In this document: positions 23,009-33,252 of the stretch, in pieces | How the letters are laid out: every line of letters starts with the position of its first letter | How positions within the stretch are numbered: the first letter of the stretch is position 1 | Assembly: GCA_032622095.1 (NCBI GenBank) | Contig: CP136063.1 | Location: forward strand, 182,877,956 to 182,941,955 | Direction: 5' to 3' | Origin: Siphonodentalium dalli | Lineage: Eukaryota; Mollusca; Scaphopoda; Gadilida; Siphonodentaliidae | DNA: 64,000 nt | Program-made: the position numbers and the translations under genes | The notes under the pieces: generated by a model | Told to the model about the DNA's origin: nothing | What the model saw: the letters and a program-made list of their open reading frames with translations, nothing else | Databases searched by the model: none

Positions 23009-24783
23009 GGTACGTTCATACACTGGCACGTTTGCACAGTATGATTTGCAGGCATTTTGTCGTAGAAAACGATATGGTGCCATAATATGAACGGAAACCA
23101 GCACATAAAGTGCATCTGTGCCACAGCCAAGTACGTGCGAAGTAAAATCTATGTAGTTCCACCTGTAGTCCAAGTCTTCTCGGACTAAAGCCGGCTAAGA
23201 TATTGGGATGGAGGTGCCGGTCTTTAGTCCGAGTTCGTCCCGTATAGTCTCTTATGACACGACTTACGCCCACGATCTGTGGCGGGAATCTGTGTTGTAT
23301 TTTACTCGATTTACCTAATAAATCAATACATGATGCTATATACATAGGAAAGAGAGACATCTTATGGTCATAATGGTGTATAATAATCTAACTTTCATGT
23401 TACATTACGCATAAAATATTCCGGTTGATTGTCACCAACATCGCTGTTTTTATATTTTGTTTACTTAACTGAAAGCCGAAGTCAGGTTCCGAAGAATTCC
23501 GGCATTGTCCGCTGGGTATTCTAGTTTCCGTTTCTATATATAGCGCGGGGTTTTCCGAACAAAATGGCGAAAACCGATCGCCCCAAAGTCCAGTTTCCTA
23601 TGTGCTTTGAGAACAATTCCCGCACTAAAAACTTAATGACATATTGGAGGATCAGAACGGTAGTTTTGTTGACAATTTTCGCAAGCAACCTGTCAAAATT
23701 GGAGCAAATTAGAACTCTTATGTCTGACTTGCCATGCGTGTGATGTGCATTTTGATTTGTGTGTTGATAAAATAATCGGAGAACCGAATCACACAGTATC
23801 GAAATATAGTTCTTCCGTTTCAGTGGGACTTTTCAAACTTAAGGTTCAAAATGTATACAAATTTTGTTTGATTTTTTGTGTGCATAACAAGAGCAATATA
23901 TTGCCCTGTTCGCTTAGTATATATCTTAATTTCGCGGAAGTCCACCAAATGTGGGTGAAATGTAGCACCATATAAGGCATATTATTTATTCTAATGCTCG
24001 TTGTGTTTACACTGTTTTAAACTTTGAGAGGGTTGTAATCCCCGTAATTTATTTAATGTATTACATTTATATCTCCAATGTTTAATTAATCTATTTATTT
24101 TTTATTTATTGACACACATAATTACGATTACAATGGAGAATTCATCGTAATTTGCGTTGTTAGTCCAAAATCTACGGAATATTTTTAACGGAAAATGCCG
24201 AACACAGTTCGCGAGGTCAACTGAGTTCGCATACTTTAAAAAAAATTGTAAACATTGCGATAAATGTCTCTTTTCGCATTAAATTACCGCTTTCAATTCA
24301 CAACTGATGTGTGTTTCAGATCAAATAGCATGTCTTCTGTTGAAAATATCCGTTTATTGTCGCAATTGTGATATTTTATTTCATATAATTGTGGTTTTAT
24401 TTGAGCGGGTCAATAACGCTTAAGTCGTGTCATAAGAGACTATACGGGACGAACTCGGACTAAAGACCGGCACCTCCATCCCAATATCTTAGCCGGCTTT
24501 AGTACGAGAAGACTTGGACTATTCCACCTGTAGCGATGCTATCGGAATTTGCCTGTAAATAACATGCAATCATCTCGCTAGAATAAATTTACAGGTATTT
24601 GATGGCAAATTCCAGTAGCGCCGTTACAAGTGAAACTACATACATTTTACTTCTCATGTCTTTCGCTTTGGTAAATATGCATGTTATGTGCACATTTCCG
24701 TTCATATTCTGGCACCATGTGGTTTTCTATGACGAAATGCCCGCAAAAAAGTACCGTGCAAACTTGCCAGTGTATGAACGTAC
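23009..24783. mobile_element. Foldback MITE (about 410 bp) split by a Mutator-like insertion
   Basis: Positions 23009-23165 are inverted at about 24628-24783 (shared ends GTACGTTCATACACTGGCA and its complement). The MITE's own sequence is 23009-23165 plus 24531-24783; the middle is the later insertion 23166-24521. Its centre (about 24531-24628) also has inverted symmetry (GGAATTTGCCTGTAAAT with a matching complement). It sits inside the CR1 endonuclease domain, and the host reading resumes on both sides of the GGTACG ends. Confidence 0.75.
23166..24521 (+). mobile_element. Mutator-like element copy 1: 101-bp TIRs, 9-bp duplication
   Basis: The TIRs 23166-23266 and 24421-24521 are reverse complements with about one mismatch over 101 bp, starting TAGTCCAAGTCTTCTC. 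The direct repeat TTCCACCTG flanks them at 23157-23165 and 24522-24530. TIRs of about 100 bp with 9-bp duplications are the classic Mutator-superfamily (MULE) signature. The interior has a TATA-like CTATATATAG near 23534 and then ATGGCG at about 23564, opening a 59-codon frame (MAKTDRPKVQFPM...). In copy 2 that frame stops after 26 codons, so it is probably a remnant of a promoter and transposase start. No transposase domain is seen. Confidence 0.85.
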
Positions 24784-24784
24784 C

Positions 24785-25020
24785 TAAGAAGCCATTTCCA
24801 AACATGTTTTCGGCGAAGTCATTTGTTTTCGTGTGGGAATGGAAGTTAAGCAAGTCAATATTGAAATCACCTATGAAATATGCCTTCGTCACTGTGTCGT
24901 TTGAATGCTGTACGACGTTTGTTATTTTAGCTATAAAAGTATCTAGATCTGGCCGGGGGGCTGTGTTTGGTGTATAGACTACATATATCAGGAGTGCCCC
25001 GAGTCTATTTCGATGAATAG
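24785..25020 (-). pseudogene. CR1-like endonuclease, N-terminal piece
   Basis: The minus strand reads GALLIYVVYTPNTAPRPDLD, then AYFIGDFNIDLLN (the GDFN catalytic Asp-Asn block of the APE-type endonuclease), then NMFGNGFL before the foldback insertion begins. It has the same orientation as the RT at 21979-22890 and the TLIDHIF piece, so all three come from one LINE copy. Confidence 0.8.
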
Positions 25021-25560
25021 CGTTTCAATGACATGAGGAACAAGAAAACTAAGATGCATGCATCAGGTCGGCCGTGAACTATCTACCATAGAATTGTTGT
25101 AGCTATCGATTATACATTTTGAAACACCTGTCTGTATGTATGTATGTATGTATGTATGTGTGTATGCGTGAATGCATGTGTGTATGTGTTATAGACTCTA
25201 ACACTGCTCGAATTTGGTATTTAACGTGTCAACTTGACCTCGCTCATAGGCATGTTTCTGGACCTTGACCGATCCGACTAAAAATTTGTGTGTAGGACTA
25301 CTTCGATCCCGGGAGCAATATGGACGGGTCCAATTTCACGTGGGACCATGTTCTCGAACGTGCTGATATAGGCATGTTTCTGGACCAATTGAACAATAGT
25401 TTGGCCAGACGCTGTATATACTGGGTACTGTCCAGATGGAGGCGATCACAAAAAAAATCCCTAACTAGCCCGAACGAAGTCGAGTACATCAGCTAGTTTA
25501 ATATATATTTTGGACATTTGTCTGTCTGTTTGTCTGTTAGCTATGGCCGGGAAAACTGCC
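25021..25560. repeat. Microsatellite and flanking repeat sequence
   Basis: A TGTA/TGTG tetranucleotide run lies at about 25133-25190. The phrase GGCATGTTTCTGGACC occurs at about 25249 and again at about 25370. The TCTGTCTGTTTGTCTG run near 25518 resembles simple tails of dispersed invertebrate repeats. Confidence 0.55.
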
Positions 25561-25985
25561 GGACAGATTTGACGAAATTTGATACCTAGGGGAAATTATT
25601 TCCAGGGAGTATTTTGGACGGGTCAAATCTTGATCCCGACCTGACTTTGACATTCAAAAAGATCAATTCAAGGTCAAATCTGGTAAAACGGAAGTATTTC
25701 AACGAAATTTGATACCTACTGTTACTTTTGTCCCAGGAGTGTTTCGGGTGGGTCAAATCATGACCCTGACCTGATCTTGACATTCAAAATTGTCAATTCA
25801 AGGTCAAATCGGGTATAAAGCCGGGCGGATTTCGACGGGTACTTTTGTCGTGACTTTTGTCCGGGGAGTGTTTTGGACGGGTCAAATCGTGACCCCGACA
25901 TGACCTTCACCTTTAAAATAGTCAATTCAAGGTTAAATCGCGCATTTCTCCGAAAATCAGAGGGGAACCTCTCGGACGAAGTGGG
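25561..25985 (+). repeat. Three diverged tandem units of about 130 bp
   Basis: GGGTCAAATCNTGACCC-type phrases recur at about 25612, 25743 and 25872, each followed by TCAATTCAAGGTCAAATC or a variant. The units contain several AAGGTCA half-sites. Confidence 0.65.
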
Positions 25986-27442
25986 GTCCACGAGCTACTA
26001 TTATATATTTCTAGATTTAGTTACAAACTAAATACCTGTATATTGTACAAAGAAATGTTTGACAAATATATCTGTATCAATATTACCATACGGGTCATTA
26101 AAATAGATACGACGAAACAAATTTTGAAGGGTGCATGTATCAGGTAAATTTTTATATTTCAAATGATGACAGGAATGCAGAAAGTTGAAGTACCTACGTA
26201 ATACTGGCTATCCGCATGAAGAGATATACATGTATATAAAAAACCAGATGAGGGATATGTCTGTACAGTTGCTAAACAATTCAGTCATGCAAAAGAGGAT
26301 CAAAGAGTAAGATACCAAATTGCTGCCTGTGGTAATGTTTTTTAACGAAATTCGGGAAAATTAGATTACTCTCACCCTGGTTATCCAGAAGATAATTGTG
26401 GAATCTGATGACGATCGGACAAGGGTGTCGTCTGTAGGATCACCAAATTATTTAGCCATAAAAATAGTAAAATTGAAGATCACCGCTGGCAGTGATGTCT
26501 TCACAAGGACAGTTTGAGAACAAAATATGGCTCACATCTAGCGGTGACCCAAAATATCCACATAAGAAAAAGTTCTCCAATAAAAGCTGGCTGCAGGGTG
26601 CGCCAATTGATTCAAATTCGAAATTTAGCAGGGTGTACTGCTTGTGGCATGTTTTCCCCGCAAATTTGATAGACTGATGGACAAAACCACTGAATCCGTT
26701 GAATCAATATACATGTATACATGGAATAATTTATATGCATTGTTATACACAGTACTGGTATATAAAGGTACTGACAATAACTATATTACTAGTATACACA
26801 AAATAAACCATATATCATGGCTATGGGATCTAATATCCGAACATGACAGCTGAGAACTTGGTGTGAATTAAAGATTGGTGGTTTCTCAAGCATATCTAAC
26901 CCTCCACGTTAGGAACATGCCATTAAATGTCATAAGTATAATCTAGCTTGAGGACAGAAGTGATCCATAAAACCCCCCTTAATTCAACCAGGTCCTCGCG
27001 CGATGTATGATCGATCACATGATGATCTAGGGGGATTAGAATTGATGTATAAAAACAGCACTGCATGTAAATATAAAATAAAATAGTGCTACATCTTATT
27101 GCAGATTATTGCCATATATAATCAGTGATTATACAGACAGTCTGACAAAATAAAGTTTCAGTGACACTCTATCCGAAGAGGGGAATAATTTCATCTGTTA
27201 CAGTCAATGGAGCAATTATGAATCTGGAAAGGTGAAATTTCTAAGTAATACTAGATATCGACATGACGCGATAAAATATAACGTAAATGCAATATGGCCG
27301 CTGGCGACCATTTTTTCCTATGAAATTAAAAAAATATTTGATAGCTCTCATCTGATAGATCAATATCAAGATAAATATGAAGTTTGGTGATGATCGGATG
27401 AGTGAAGTGGACTGTGGTCTGTGCTAAACGGTTTAGTAATGC
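25986..27442. repeat. Dispersed R1-type repeats (at least two copies)
   Basis: About 26150-26480 and 27170-27440 carry phrases of a family, called R1 here, found again at about 52750-52990, 62110-62470, 63050-63400 and 63770-63870. Landmarks: ATAATTTCATSTGTTACAGT, CTAAGTAATACT, GGTGATGATCGGATGAG and GGCGRCCATTTTTT. No exon is seen; 26480-27170 looks unique. Confidence 0.6.
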
Positions 27443-27731
27443 TTAAAAAGATTCTTACCTTAATATTTTTATGTTCACTTTATAAACTTCACTGAGTCAT
27501 CTTTGTCATGTATTGAGTTTGATATCTTTTGTTAACAGTTTATAAATCATGTATGTCTCATGTTTGTTATTTTAATTTATGTGTTTATTATCATTAAATA
27601 AAGTTGCATTCCTTAAAAAGATTCTTACCTCAATGTTTTTATGTTCACTTTATAAACTCCACTGAGTCATCTTTGTCATGTATTGAATTTGATATCTTTT
27701 GTTAACAGTTTATAAATTATGTATGTCTCGT
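27443..27731 (+). repeat. Tandem duplication of about 120 bp, period 170
   Basis: TTAAAAAGATTCTTACCT and the following sequence (to GTATGTCTC) occur at 27443 and 27613 with few differences. Between them is AATAAAGTTGCATTCC, which looks like a polyadenylation-type 3' end, so this may be a duplicated transcript tail. Confidence 0.65.
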
Positions 27732-28404
27732 GTTCTTTATTATATTATATACACTTTATAGTGTGTTTTCAGAACGAAAAATAATTGAATAAAATCAACA
27801 AATTTGTAAATTTAAAAACAATTCAAACGTTGTTGTATTCCATGTCCCAGCCCGGACATATACACCAAATTTCAATAATATTCATTGAGAAACAACGGAC
27901 CAAACGCTATATAACACCCGTATACATCTTTTATTCCGAATCGGACTCGGGTACATGTTATAGTAGGTACCGAATTAACACACGTCGACTGGGCGAGTTG
28001 GCCATGGGGCGATTAGGCCGATTCCGGCACATTCTATAATTTACCGTATGTATCCGTTTACGCGTAGTTTACTTTAGAAAGTTCCGCAATTAATACCGTA
28101 AATAGAGCGACCTTATTTGACAGAGAATGCCTCTGTTGCTGTACATTAAAAACGACAAATTCACATGCTCGTTCAAGCGCAGTAGTCTATTTTCCCCATG
28201 TTAAAGGACATCCACAAATACTAAATAACGCTAACCTACTGCCGAATGTTTGACACGACAACTGTTAACATATTTGGGCTGAATTCATCTGACGCGGTAG
28301 TATTCCTCAAAATAAACAACAAAACCATCGTTACTTGGAAATGTAGTTTGGGCTAACATTTACATAAATCCTCCAGATCAATTATCCGACACACACGTCA
28401 GATG

Positions 28405-28645
28405 AAAAAGTCACATGAAGTAACCGGCCAAATTGGCCGAAATAAATATGGTTAGATCCTCACGAATTTTAAAAGATAGGTTTTCTTTTATGAACATCCC
28501 AACACCACCATGTACGTCGTCGTCGTCGGGTCGGGATTTAAATTGAAATTGATGATAACCAGTGAGATGATACTCTTCTCGTATCTTGAATATTTCTGAC
28601 AAAGCCAGAATATCAATATAGTGGTTAGGTTTTGTAATATCTTAT
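28405..28645 (-). pseudogene. LINE endonuclease fragment
   Basis: The minus strand reads IDILALSEIF, then YHLTGYHQFQFKSRPD, GGVGMFIKENLSFKIREDL and TIFI. This matches the N-terminal part of CR1/L2-type endonucleases (ALSE, GGVG-F). It stops abruptly at the edge of the next TIR element, and no RT follows. Confidence 0.75.
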
Positions 28646-29333
28646 AACAAATTTTTAAATGAATCTCAGTTAGCGTTCAGGGGCCTGTTTCATGAAGCAA
28701 TGTCATAAGATTATCTTAAGATGGACTTAATCTAAGATCTAAGGTGGATCTTATGATGTAACTTTTCCTTTTCAAGAACGCGTTTCACAAAACAAGATTA
28801 AGTCCTACTTAAGTAGTAAGTTAAGTTCCCGCTCATTTAGACTGGTTATCGACAATTTTCTACAGTCCGGAACAAAAAAAATGTGGGCTTGTGCAATCTG
28901 TATGTACGGCATTGAGAGGTTATCGAGAAAGAGCCGAGTCCGAGTTGACATTATTGTGTGACAGGGATGCTGGATAGCGGCTGGGGTGGGGGTGGGCGAA
29001 TCAGCGCATGTATCTTACTGTTTATAGTCAGTGTCCTTATATTCGCATATGTGAGCCGACATAACACGTGTATTATCGACCATCGCTCTCTACGTGTAGC
29101 AATAATCAAAATAAATCGGCGATGTCATCAGGACACACAAAGGTCATTTTTCGATTCAAAGGGAAATGAAAAATATTTGTTAGAGTAACTTTTTTATTAT
29201 TTTTATGCAGATGTTTTATGTGGTTGTCATACCATGGATATATATATAACTACGTTTTCATTAGCACACTCGCATTAAGGGGTGTCATCGTTTATGGATG
29301 TGTATATCATATATACAGTATGTTGTACAATGG

Positions 29334-29522
29334 TCATCTTATGAGCCGAGGTAAACAATGAACCTAAACATATCTCATCTTATGAGCCGAGGTAAACAAT
29401 GAACCTAAACATATCTCATCTTATGAGCCGAGGTAAACAATGAACCTAGACATATCTCATCGTATGAGCCAGGTAAACAATGATCCTAAACATATCTCAT
29501 CTTATGCGCCGAGGTAAACAAT
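29334..29522 (+). repeat. 41-bp minisatellite, about 4.6 copies
   Basis: The unit starts TCATCTTATGAGCCGAGG and repeats at 29334, 29375, 29416, 29457 and 29497. The first three copies are almost identical. Confidence 0.9.
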
Positions 29523-29668
29523 CCCACCCCTGCAACAACAAAAAACATGACAAAAATTTGGACAGCCTTGAAAATCACGACATATGGGCGTGGGCATAAA
29601 CTCAATACCAATAATATTCTCTATAGAAAATTGTCACTTTTTCTAAAACATATTTTGATTAAGAGCGT

Positions 29669-29887
29669 GTGTGTTACCTTTCCTATATGACATGTCTGCT
29701 TTGTAAACAGCCGGCGGAAATTTGGAAAGAGGAAAGAATGAATACATTAATTGATCTCATTTTACCCCATATCCCCACACACATATGGAATAATATAGAG
29801 GAGAGTGTGAGCTTTGAGCTAGGCCATAATTATTATCAAAAGTTAAATTCGTGGGTAATACAATTTTATAATATATATTATCTATAG
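29669..29887 (+). CDS. Unrecognised reading frame in the TIR element
   Basis: A 72-residue frame (MCYLSYMTCLLCKQPAEIWK, ending WVIQFYNIYYL) that reads like real protein: mixed composition, with a CLLC pair near residue 10. An open stretch just upstream in another frame (ALKITTYGRGHKLNTNNIL) suggests a frameshifted longer sequence. I recognise no family. It may be a relic of the gene the TIR element once carried. Confidence 0.25.
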   Translation: MCYLSYMTCLLCKQPAEIWKEERMNTLIDLILPHIPTHIWNNIEESVSFELGHNYYQKLNSWVIQFYNIYYL

Positions 29888-30861
29888 GTTACATACACAG
29901 CAGCTGATAATTGACTATATCCTACATTAGATGAGGCTCGGGGTGGCTAGTTGGTCTCTGTTGTGGGGGGGGGGGGGTACATCGTGCAATTTCCAACTGC
30001 ACCCGCCCCTTAATTGAACCGGGCCAAACTTCCATGTTCGCGAAATGCCATGCCCCCCCCCCCACCCGTTGGATTTAAACTTTCCAATTGGTATCTCAAA
30101 TATTCCAACAGTTAGAAATGTCTAACCTGACGCCCATATAAAGTTGGTGATTTTCCAACTGATCCCCATTTCGATTGCTGCTGTTTGTCTAAAACAACAC
30201 ATACCTTTACTAGTTAGAAATTCAAACAATTGAAACCTATATATAGTGTACGATTAATGTTGTTGTCAGGCATGAAAGTTTCATTGCTAAACATTTTGAC
30301 CAAAGTGTGTGTGTGGGGGGGGGGGGGGGGTAGACAACACACAAACCCCATTCGCCACGTCCCTGGTGATAAGCCTGTGCTCTGAATTGTTTTTACCAAA
30401 CTAACCTTATGGTTATACGTGGGGGGGGGGGTGCCCTCTCCAAACTTTGGATTTGGAAAGTTTGAGGTACCAGCTGGAATGTTTAAACCCAAAGAGAAGT
30501 TGGTGTTGTTTAAAAGGGGGGGTGTAGTTGGACATTTCGATGCGAACACCCCCTCTCACTCTGTAGCCACGACCCTGTATACCAGACGACGAGTTGCCCA
30601 CCCCAGACAATGTACAGATATCTCCGTAATTGCAAAATAACATAGGCCGCCATAATTGTGATCGATATGCCACTTATCACGTGGGTCTTAACTTTAAGAT
30701 TATCTTAAGACACCTCACACCAGTCTTAAAGTTAAGACCAAAGTTAAGACCATCTTAAGTTAAGACCTTGTTCGTGAAACGCACTTATGACTGAAGTTTG
30801 AACTTATGACCATCTTAAGTCCCAACTATGTCATAAGTTGCTTTCATGAAACAGGGCTCCG

Positions 30862-32049
30862 GCTTCTACACTTTAGATCGATAAGTGAAAATTCGGATTT
30901 GGAAATATTTATATTTTCGTTCTGCTGAAAAGGTGACAAATAGTTACATGAGTGATTTGGGAAACTATGTACATGGCGAGTATATGTTCCCGTTCTCATC
31001 GTCATGAGGTCCATTTAACAAGGTTTTAAAATTTAAAGAGTTACGTCCCTGAACATGCGAAATTACCCGTTGTCATGGTTAGTTCTTGTGATAGAGTTAC
31101 TGTTCTTGCCCTGCGATAATATGATAATACATTGATGTAAACCTGCTTGCTATGAGAATAAATAAAAATGCAATAAAAAAGGTACATAATCCGATTCGAT
31201 GGTCCCCGTATCAACCAGTTACAACAACAACTGAATTTGACCGAAAGTCGATTTATAGTTATTCAAATTAATTTATTACCAATACATACTCACAACAATA
31301 CCAATCACGATATCATATTTGCCGAAAAAGTCCTTTATTAATAACGGTTTTTCTTGTCAGTGTGGGCGATGAACGAGTGTGGTTTACAACTTCCATATAT
31401 TGTGATTCCTAGTTAATATTGGAATTCTCCAACAATTGTTATCACAAGTGTAATAAACATTGTGTTTCCACGTGTAAACAGAATGGTGCCATATAACATG
31501 TCTATTTCTATGAATAAAACATGACTACCGATTCGTAAATAAGTATATGCATGTATCCGCATGTCAATTATCACAACATACCGTATTCTTGTTGGTAGCG
31601 ATACCTTTCGTTGTCTTATATTCCGAAATTACTATTTCTTTTCACGTCATCGTGATGGAGAAAGTTTGCTATCACAACTGATAGTACATGGAGCCGTGAC
31701 CTCTCGTTACGTCGTCCGCGCATGTCTGTATGCTATTTTCCGGAATAAATCAGTGGATTTTTGCCAGACCTCCATATATTTCAGGCGATAAAAAATAACT
31801 CTGAGTGTTGATGGGTGGGTTCCTCAACTCACTTCAAATACTTTACCCACCGAAGCCGAAACAGAATTAACTTAGGGTCGTTAAATCGGATTATTTATCT
31901 TTAATTGGGATTTCGCCGTCATTGGGACGTGAAAATTATCTTTTTCACCGAAATTTGTATTTTCAAACACAATTAGTCAAAGGAAGTGAAATTAATTAAT
32001 TTGTATGATGTGTTTGTTATCGATCCGTTCATCATATATGTAAACAGAC
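30862..32049. repeat. Mostly unique sequence with an inverted MITE fragment
   Basis: About 31795-31912, read on the minus strand, resembles the left part of the MITEs at 32050 and 35364 (shared GAGGAACCCACCCATCAA). No exon is seen. Confidence 0.5.
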
Positions 32050-32523
32050 TTAAAGGTACTCAATCCGATTAAACACCCCTATGGTCCCCTAAATTACTAT
32101 TGCTTTGGCTTCGGGGGTAACAAATATTTGATTCGAGTCGAGGAACATACCCGTCAAAGCTCAGAGTGATCAGATATCAATTTTTGAAGTTTGTTATTTC
32201 AACTGTTTGTGGTCCAGAAACACGACGTCAAAAGGATGGTCTCGATCAAAATTGCGGATGAAGATGGATAACTCTAAAACAAGTGGTAATACGGCCAAAT
32301 TTCCTGAATAATCAAGTGATAATACGGCCATATTTCGCTGAACAAAATGTTGATAAATAACACGTTTTGGGAAATTTGATACCATAGTTAATTGACAGTG
32401 GTTAGCATTATTTTGTTGCAATTAATCGATTCTGATAACTAAAGCGTATATTTTGAAAAAAATTATTGTTGTTGTTGTATCTTGATGATATGGGGACCCT
32501 ATGATCGGATTGAGTACCTTTAA
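32050..32523. mobile_element. TTAA-flanked MITE, AGGTACTC family
   Basis: TTAA at 32050-32053 and 32520-32523 flanks the perfect 16-bp TIR AGGTACTCAATCCGAT. It is related over its length to 35364-35809. The ends differ from the CCCTTT-type piggyBac-like MITEs, so this is a second TTAA-targeting family (piggyBac or Kolobok type). Confidence 0.8.
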
Positions 32524-33068
32524 ACAGAAATGTTGAATGACGTGCGAGATATTTGGATTTTAGCTGTCCCTCCCTTTGGCAAAAAAAATTCATATTTACT
32601 ATAGCAATGATCACCACGGTATACGCCAGATTCTAGAGGATGGACATGATTTATATATTATTTTTCATGAATTTATGCTTATTTGAGAGGAGTTACATAC
32701 CAACTTGACACGGTCGTCAGCGATATAGCCACAAAACGGATATGTTATTTAGTTGGCGTGCAGTCGCATTTGGCCTTGGTCGGCATGGTTCGCGCAATTA
32801 AAACACATTTATGACATTTTGGATGTTTCCGCTACTTGGATGTGAATATGTGTTTATCAATGAGACAGAATGAGCTCATATAACTAATGACCACATTGCA
32901 CGACATTGCTCAATATAATCAGCATGTTTGTCAACATATTCGAATGTTTTTGGCCACGACATTAGAATCGGAAGCGGTACTGAAGTCATGCTTTAGGTGT
33001 GATCCACTCTTCTGACGTATTTCTCCGCAATAAAATCCCCACCTTTCGGTTCCTACCCATTAGCTTTT

Positions 33069-33105
33069 CTTTATATATACCAGCTTTTTGAAACAAACAA
33101 TCAGT
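33069..33105 (+). promoter_or_regulatory. Putative core promoter of the mucin-like gene
   Basis: CTTTATATATACC (TATA box about 33070-33080) lies about 30 bp before an initiator-like ATCAGT near 33100, and about 125 bp before the ATG at 33201. The sequence from there to the ATG could be one continuous 5' leader. Confidence 0.45.
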
Positions 33106-33200
33106 GATATACTTACAATTATACTGAGCTCAGATAGTTCAAGTTTATTAAGCTGTTTTTTTTTCTATATAGAAATCCATTTCAGTTACTGATCGCAGAA

Positions 33201-33252
33201 ATGTATTTCGAAAGGATGCATGTAACCTCGGTCTTCCTAACAGTATTAATAG
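33201..33252 (+). CDS. Exon 1, signal peptide
   Basis: ATG to codon 17 (MYFERMHVTSVFLTVLI) plus one base, ending ATAG/GTGGGT. A second in-frame Met at codon 6 would also give a good signal peptide. A TTAA MITE starts only 18 bp into the intron. Confidence 0.65.

Larger units (their letters stand above)
28680..30861. mobile_element. 2.2-kb TIR element with GGGCCTGTTTCATGAA ends
   Basis: The left end GGGCCTGTTTCATGAAGCAA and the right end (complement GGAGCCCTGTTTCATGAAAG) are inverted. Each is followed by AAGTTAAGA/TCTTAAGAT-rich subterminal sequence and a second GCGTTTCACRAA block (28780 and 30770). No target duplication is clear. The interior includes a 41-bp minisatellite (29334-29522), three G/C homopolymers and a 73-codon frame at 29669-29887, but no recognisable transposase. 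Confidence 0.6.

Noticed and set aside
23564-23743. 59-codon frame after a TATA-like box, and an overlapping Cys-containing frame (CLTCHACDVHFDLCVD), as a transposase zinc finger
   Set aside because: The first frame is broken in the second copy of the element, and the overlapping frame starts after a stop. At best these are remnants.
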